A DNA stretch of 64,000 nt. Origin: Apteryx mantelli. Lineage: Eukaryota; Chordata; Aves; Apterygiformes; Apterygidae. The stretch spans positions 133,574,516-133,638,515 of the forward strand of contig NC_089980.1 of assembly GCF_036417845.1 (NCBI RefSeq), given 5' to 3'. Made by a program: the position numbers and the translations under genes. This document shows positions 58,490 through 64,000 of the stretch, piece after piece; within the stretch, counting starts at the first letter, position 1, and the number at the start of each line of letters is the position of its first letter. Under the pieces are notes generated by a model. It saw only the letters and a program-made list of their open reading frames with translations, searched no databases and had not been told where the DNA came from.

Positions 58490-58810
58490 GCATAGGCTAA
58501 TCATACCAGCAGAGGAAATTGCCTGGGAGATCGGAGTGCCCTGTGAAACCCGGTTTGTTCCGAAAGAGCCAGATCAGAGCCTGGAAGCTGCCTAGCTGTG
58601 TCCAGTGGGGCGTTCGGCTCACTGGGACCTCCTTGGGACACTTCTGCCAAGCGCTTCGAACGGCCCGCGTGGGTATAGCTACAGAGCGATAGGGCAGAGT
58701 CAAACTGCCGCGAGGGAAGAGGATGGGAGATGTTTGCGTTAGGTTTCCGAAGCGGTTTTTGTCGTACAGTGCGAGCTGCGGGGTAAAGGGTTGGCGGGTT
58801 GATTCTTCCC
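58490..58810. promoter_or_regulatory. CpG-enriched patch upstream of RUNX2 P1
   Basis: About 320 bases with repeated CpGs (for example around 58610-58670 and 58707-58765) in AT-rich surroundings, some 7.5 kb upstream of the RUNX2 start. It contains a 117-codon minus-strand open frame with no recognisable domain. Regulatory function is inferred from composition and position only. Confidence 0.3.
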
Positions 58811-61436
58811 GTTTGCGGGAGGAGTCAGGCAGTGTCTGTGGACAATCCATTCACTGATGTTCAGGTAAACTGGGGTCAGTTCTTTAGATTTAACTCAGTC
58901 AGACTCTGAGCTGTGGGCTGGTTAAAAACTGAATGGTGGTAATGGAGGAAAAATATAAGAGTGAATTATAATCATTCTTTCCCTTTTCTCTTTCTTCTTC
59001 TCGGACCTTCCAACCCCAAATGGAGGAAGCGGGGAAGGTTTTAAGAGACACACTGCAACTTGGTTCCCAGAGTGTGACTTCTAAGACAAATAATACAAGT
59101 TTTGAGGAAGCGTTCTGGGCAGATAAGACAGTATATGTATTATTTATTTTTTAGTACTTCACTTGCATGTTTTCGTACTTTAGCCCTTTATTTCTGTTTT
59201 GTTTGTATGAACAAATAATACTTTGTTTTAGAGAAGATACACGGCTCTGTCTTCCTGTTAGCTCCTCAAGGGAAGTCTCTAGTAGGCACCCAAACTAATT
59301 AACTCTGCTGAGTGTAGACAGTTGGGTAAACAGGGGTGCTTTGACTTGGAGAGGCAGTCTATAATTAAAGTGAATCATATGTTTCCATTTCAAGAGACTG
59401 TCACTTGGAAGTATACCATGAGGAGTTTGGAGTGAGGGGTCAAAGGTATTGCTAATTTGGAAGTTTGGACGCAGCTCAAAGTTTCTTTCTAATCACTGCC
59501 ACTGGGGAGTTGGTGTCTGTGCGGAGAGCTGGTGCCAAAGAGGAAAAAAAAGATAAATTGATGAGGCTACTTAACCTTTCGTTGCTGGAGACTTTAGTGA
59601 GAAGCCTGGGCTGAATAGTTTTTGTGAAGCCGGGTGAGATTCTGCTTTTTTAGTGCTGGGGGTGGCGGTGGCATAACAAGATGATAGTGGGCAGCCTAGA
59701 GAATACCAGGTATTGCCTGCTGATTGCAACCTGGATGAGGACAGACCATATCGAGGAATGGAAATTTAGCACGGAATCACTTTTGCAACTGTGCAGACAA
59801 ATTCCTGGTTAGTGATTGGAGCACGAGTACATCTTTCAGTAAGTTTCCAGACCGAAGCACTAAAAAACGCTTTTGTTGGAAACTCGGTAGAATAGTCAAA
59901 AATTAAACCGAGCTGAAAAATAAATACTGTTCTCTAGTATTTTCTGAATTCCTTTCCTCAATTCCTTTCCTCAGAGCACTTTTTCTCCTAGAGTGGTGCT
60001 TTTTAGCTGCTCTGGACCTGAAAAGACTTTGGAGTCAAGGTTATCACTCTGCAAAAATTAGTTAAAGAAACAATCAAACAAATCTGTTGCACCTTTTTGC
60101 ATATCAAAACTAAAGAATAGATTGATCGAGTAACATTTTCATGGAATTTCTTTGGCTTTCATCAACTTGTTACCTTAAAGAAAGCTCTATTTTAGGGGAG
60201 TAGGATCTACATTACAATTAATTTACAGAACACTTGCTTTGTGACAGATGCATTATGTGATTCATTAGATGAGATGAGTTACAGCAGTTAAGTTCTCTGT
60301 GACATTTGTCTCCTCTGGATTTTTTGCTCTGTAATCTGGCTGCCAGAAGAGGTCTTTGTAGCCAGGATCCTTCACAGAGGGAGCCCATGAGGATGTACAG
60401 GTCTGCGCTACCAGATTCTTCTGTAAGATCAGTCAAGCATTGCTCTGGGCAGTTTTGCTGAAAAACCCAACACTAGAGGAAGCGTGGTTGCTTATCAGCC
60501 AGAGTTCCTTCTCATGGCACGTGCTTTAGGACTGGGGCCATACAAACTAACTGTTCTGTAAAGCAAAAAAAGAGCTAATCTGTATCATTCACATTTTTTG
60601 TCATCTCTATATGGGTAGAATGTATCTTTTCACACTTCAAAAAGAAACTTTAGTTACTCTTGATTTTGGGGAATAAGTCAGAATATGCAGTTTCATTTTT
60701 TGCCATCTTTATCCTGCTTATTTTCTAAAATTCTATAAATTGTTCTTGCTTCGTCAAAGTTTTATTTTTTATGAAAATCTAAATGTTTTCTTGCTTTTTA
60801 AGTCCAGTTTTGCCCAGTGTGGGCTTGAAGCAGCTCTGCAGCAGAATGTTTATATTTCAGTTTCAGGAAAAATGATACCAGTCTGTTCAGAAATGGAATA
60901 TTTGCAGTAGTAAGTGGCATCTTTACAAGCTAAACATAATGATCAAAGAGTTGAAAAAATAACAAATTTAGTTGTCTTTTGGACAAAATTACAATGGAAT
61001 TGCATTTGGTTTGTCATTTAGCTTCAGTATGATTTATTTTTCTTCTCTTTTAATTGAAGAACAAATCCAATTCATAACTGAATGCAATTCAATCTTTTCA
61101 TTTTGTGATGTGGGTAGAAAATATCAGTTTTATCTGTGTATAGGAGCTAGAGTAATTCAAGCTTATTTTTCCTTTTGCACAACTGAAACAAACTGAAGGA
61201 GTCAGACATTCATTACATGACATTATGCCCAGACACATTTTTAGAATTCATGAATTTCGCAGAAGGCTTTAATTCTTTGAATGCTTGTCTTTTAACTCTC
61301 ATTAGTACCTATTCCTAGATTGGACATATGACAGATATGCAGCTTAAAATACTAAAGATTTTGTGCAAGACTATGTATTAATTTAGAAACAAAGCCTGAA
61401 GAACTTGGGAATAGAAGAACTATTCCCAATTGACAA

Positions 61437-61449
61437 ATTATATATATAT
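61437..61449. repeat. Short (AT)n microsatellite
   Basis: A short run of alternating T and A. Confidence 0.8.
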
Positions 61450-64000
61450 AAAGTTTTTTCATCTCTGTTCCTCTGCTAAAAAGCAAGTTCCCCCAAAATC
61501 TGCATTTGGAGAGTAAACTAATGAAACTAGCACTGAAAACTTAAGAAATGCTAGAATGAAGGTTTCCAGTGATACTTTGTACAGCCCCTTTGTACACGGT
61601 ACATTATGATACAGTGTCAATTGATTGCATATTTTTATTTTTCTCCCCAGAACTCCTGACTCATTCTCTGCACGGGATGAATACTGCTCACTTCAGGGTT
61701 GGTTATTCAGAGATTCTTTTTATCACTCGTTGCTCACTGTATGGCTGCCTGCCATCTTTCCTGCAGAGTATTCAAACCCGACTGTGAAGAAGAATTACTA
61801 ACTTTCTCGTGCTTTTTTCTGGCACTTGTTACACTATAAGAGTACTTAACAAATGCTAATTTTTTTTTCATCAGAGTACTCTTGGGAGGAGTGTGTTATC
61901 ATCTATATCAGATATAGAGTATAGCTGAGGTATAGAGAGAATTAAGTTTAAAAAAAATTAAAACCCAATCCTTTCTACTACTTTACAGTACACAAACCAG
62001 GTGTGCTTTTTGCCAAAATACTTAGCTTTATTGGCACATCTTTATACATTAAAACAACTAATTTTTGGTGGGTGTATAAAACTACTGCAAATCAAATACC
62101 ATTGCTTAAGTGAGGAATGGATAGTTATTGATCACTTCATAAAATGATTGTTTTCAGTAATTCAGAGGTAGAACAGAATCCAGTTTTCCAGAAAAACATT
62201 CAGCAGTTTTAATCTTGAGTTGGAGTTCCTTCAGAAGAGTTACCTCTTCAGTACATCTCTTGATCCTTCTCTGTAGCAGAGCTTACCTACATAGGGAATG
62301 AGGCAGGAGCTCTGTTAACATAGCCACAGGATAGCTGCAATTACACAGCTCCTTTACCGCTTGTATGGGTATAAAATTCCAGGGTTAGGCTTGCAAGAGT
62401 ATTCTTTTTTTTTAGTTGTCTATCTTTAATCCTTATTATGTAGTACAGCTTTGTTGTAATAAGTGTGAGAAGAAAGTTTTTTTAATTAGCTAGTTACTCT
62501 GTAATTGTTTGAGTTGTGGTATCTTGATTCCTCTGAAGCCCCTGCTCCATTTTCAGAGAAAGGATGCTTGATTAACTTGAGTGCTGTTCTGATCTAGTGT
62601 GATGTTTCTTTGTTCTTATACATAGAGAAACTTCATCATATGTATTTTCCAGACATAAAATTAACAATTTGAAACTCAGCATGTTCACTTTTACAATCAA
62701 GAACATATGCAGCTTTTTCTGAGTTCCAGTGGGTAGCTTCATGAAGGCTAAATAGTTGAATCCCAATATTTGAGGGATTAGATTGAAGCTACAAGTCTTC
62801 TTGACCTGATAAACTGAATATCAGAAACTTTGTGGCCAGAAGTCCTGACACACTGACCACATAGCTTGGTGGGTAACTTGCAGCTGGCTTACAGGTAGGA
62901 GATGACAGTGTTTCCCTGTGGTCCGCTGCTTCATGAAACATGGGCAGGTGAAGTATATTAAGGGATCCTGGGATGATGTTTCAATCTCAGCAGTTCTTAC
63001 CTCACTTTACCAAATTAAGGATGTAGTTATTTCAGCAGGTTTCATACCAACACTGACCTCTTCTTGATCATTTGACATATTTCATGCATGGGAGCTGTGC
63101 TTTGAACTAAGCCATAAGCTGATCAAGAATCAAAAAGATGCTCTATTGTTTAGGACACTGATTTACTGTCAAGAGGCATGAGTTAACTTTACCATAAAGT
63201 AAAAGAAAATTTTCGATTGAGATACTAGAAAGTGTTGGTTTCAGTGAGAAGTAGGATGTCTAAAATACCTCTAAAAGCTCTGAAGTATTTTTTGATTTTC
63301 AAGTTACTGACCTGTGAAATTGGGGTAGGGGAGGGGCTAAAGTGACTTTGGGATATTGCAGGTATATGCCATAAAGAAAAATACATGAAAGATCATAAGG
63401 AGCTGTGATGTCCTGGTAATGGAAATAATGTAAGTATTCAGGATAAGCAGTTAGATAATTAGCAAAACCATTGTTTCTGCAAGACTCTGAAAAAGATCAT
63501 TGTAATGGTATATACCTATTTTCTTTTTGGAATTTCATTTGATGTCTGTATAGACTGACTATACAGTATAATACTCCTTTTCCAAAATTCTCTCATTTCT
63601 GTGGAAAGAGATTAAAAAAAAACAATAAAACATGAGAAAATGTTTCTTCTGACTTCTGTATTGCTGCTTTCTGCTCTGTTAACTAAATAGGCTATTTGTT
63701 AATGGAACTTACTGCTGTTTACGTTTTCACATATTAATCATTAGCTCCTTATATCCTCCTTCATGTTTGTTCAGGAGGTAAACAAGTTAATTTCTGTTTT
63801 AAAAATGGCATAGCTGAGGTACAGACTGGTTCTGGGTCTGAATTTGGAAGTCAGTAGTACCTGTTCTAAAATAAGTGCTAGCTGTGCTCAGCTTACAGTG
63901 ATGCCTGCAATCCTATTTAATTCATCAGTGTACTATCTCTATGTTATTTAAAGGTGAAAAAATTTAAAAACCTGTGTTGATAGAAACTGTCCTTATATAG

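Larger units (their letters stand above)
51451..64000. other. SUPT3H intron upstream of RUNX2 P1, noncoding
   Basis: No exon was recognised. It contains the complex microsatellite at 53767-53850, an (AT)n at 61437-61449, a 13-bp tandem duplication at 59947-59972, and the CpG-containing patch at 58490-58810. The 199-codon open frame at 56454-57053 shows no recognisable domain. Confidence 0.6.

Noticed and set aside
62921..62950. Sequence encoding LLHETW, briefly resembling the PLHETA start of the SUPT3H histone fold
   Set aside because: The residues before and after do not match, an in-frame context with a splice acceptor is lacking, and another frame has a stop at the same place.

Overview
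This is vertebrate, most likely bird, genomic DNA. It is AT-rich and intron-dominated, with one strong CpG island, a CR1 LINE fragment of the kind typical of birds and other reptiles, and remnants of older amniote repeats. I found no bacterial, viral or long protein-coding content. Two genes are recognised, each from a single short coding exon, and they lie on opposite strands in an interlocked arrangement: SUPT3H (+ strand; SPT3 homologue of the SAGA co-activator complex) and RUNX2 (- strand; runt-domain regulator of bone formation). This matches the SUPT3H-RUNX2 neighbourhood of other vertebrates, where the bone-specific distal promoter of RUNX2 (P1) sits inside a SUPT3H intron.

Layout. 1-5480: intronic or intergenic DNA; RUNX2 intron 1 crosses it on the - strand. 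5480-6800: CpG island, the probable SUPT3H promoter, with a possible noncoding first exon ending near 6315. 16031-16134: first coding exon of SUPT3H (34 codons plus 2 nt). From 16135 to the right edge is a very long SUPT3H intron; no further SUPT3H exon was found. 50532-51010: RUNX2 exon 1 (distal isoform) on the - strand, with a 19-codon coding part, a conserved 5' UTR holding two back-to-back upstream ORFs and several RUNX binding motifs, and a promoter with polypurine tracts upstream (51011-51450). RUNX2 intron 1 runs from 50531 leftwards out of the window, so the proximal promoter P2 and the runt-domain exons are not here.

The rest is noncoding: a small unassigned CpG cluster (45717-46060), a second (58490-58810), an avian-type CR1 scrap (29795-29890), an older dispersed CR1/L3-like copy (about 35065-36075), a palindromic MITE-like element (14591-14710) with possible relatives, microsatellites and long A/T homopolymers. 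Most open reading frames in the window are short chance frames in intronic DNA.

Gene identities rest on recognising the encoded peptides and exon-junction phases from memory of the vertebrate orthologues. The bird assignment rests on repeat content and compactness; no species can be named.
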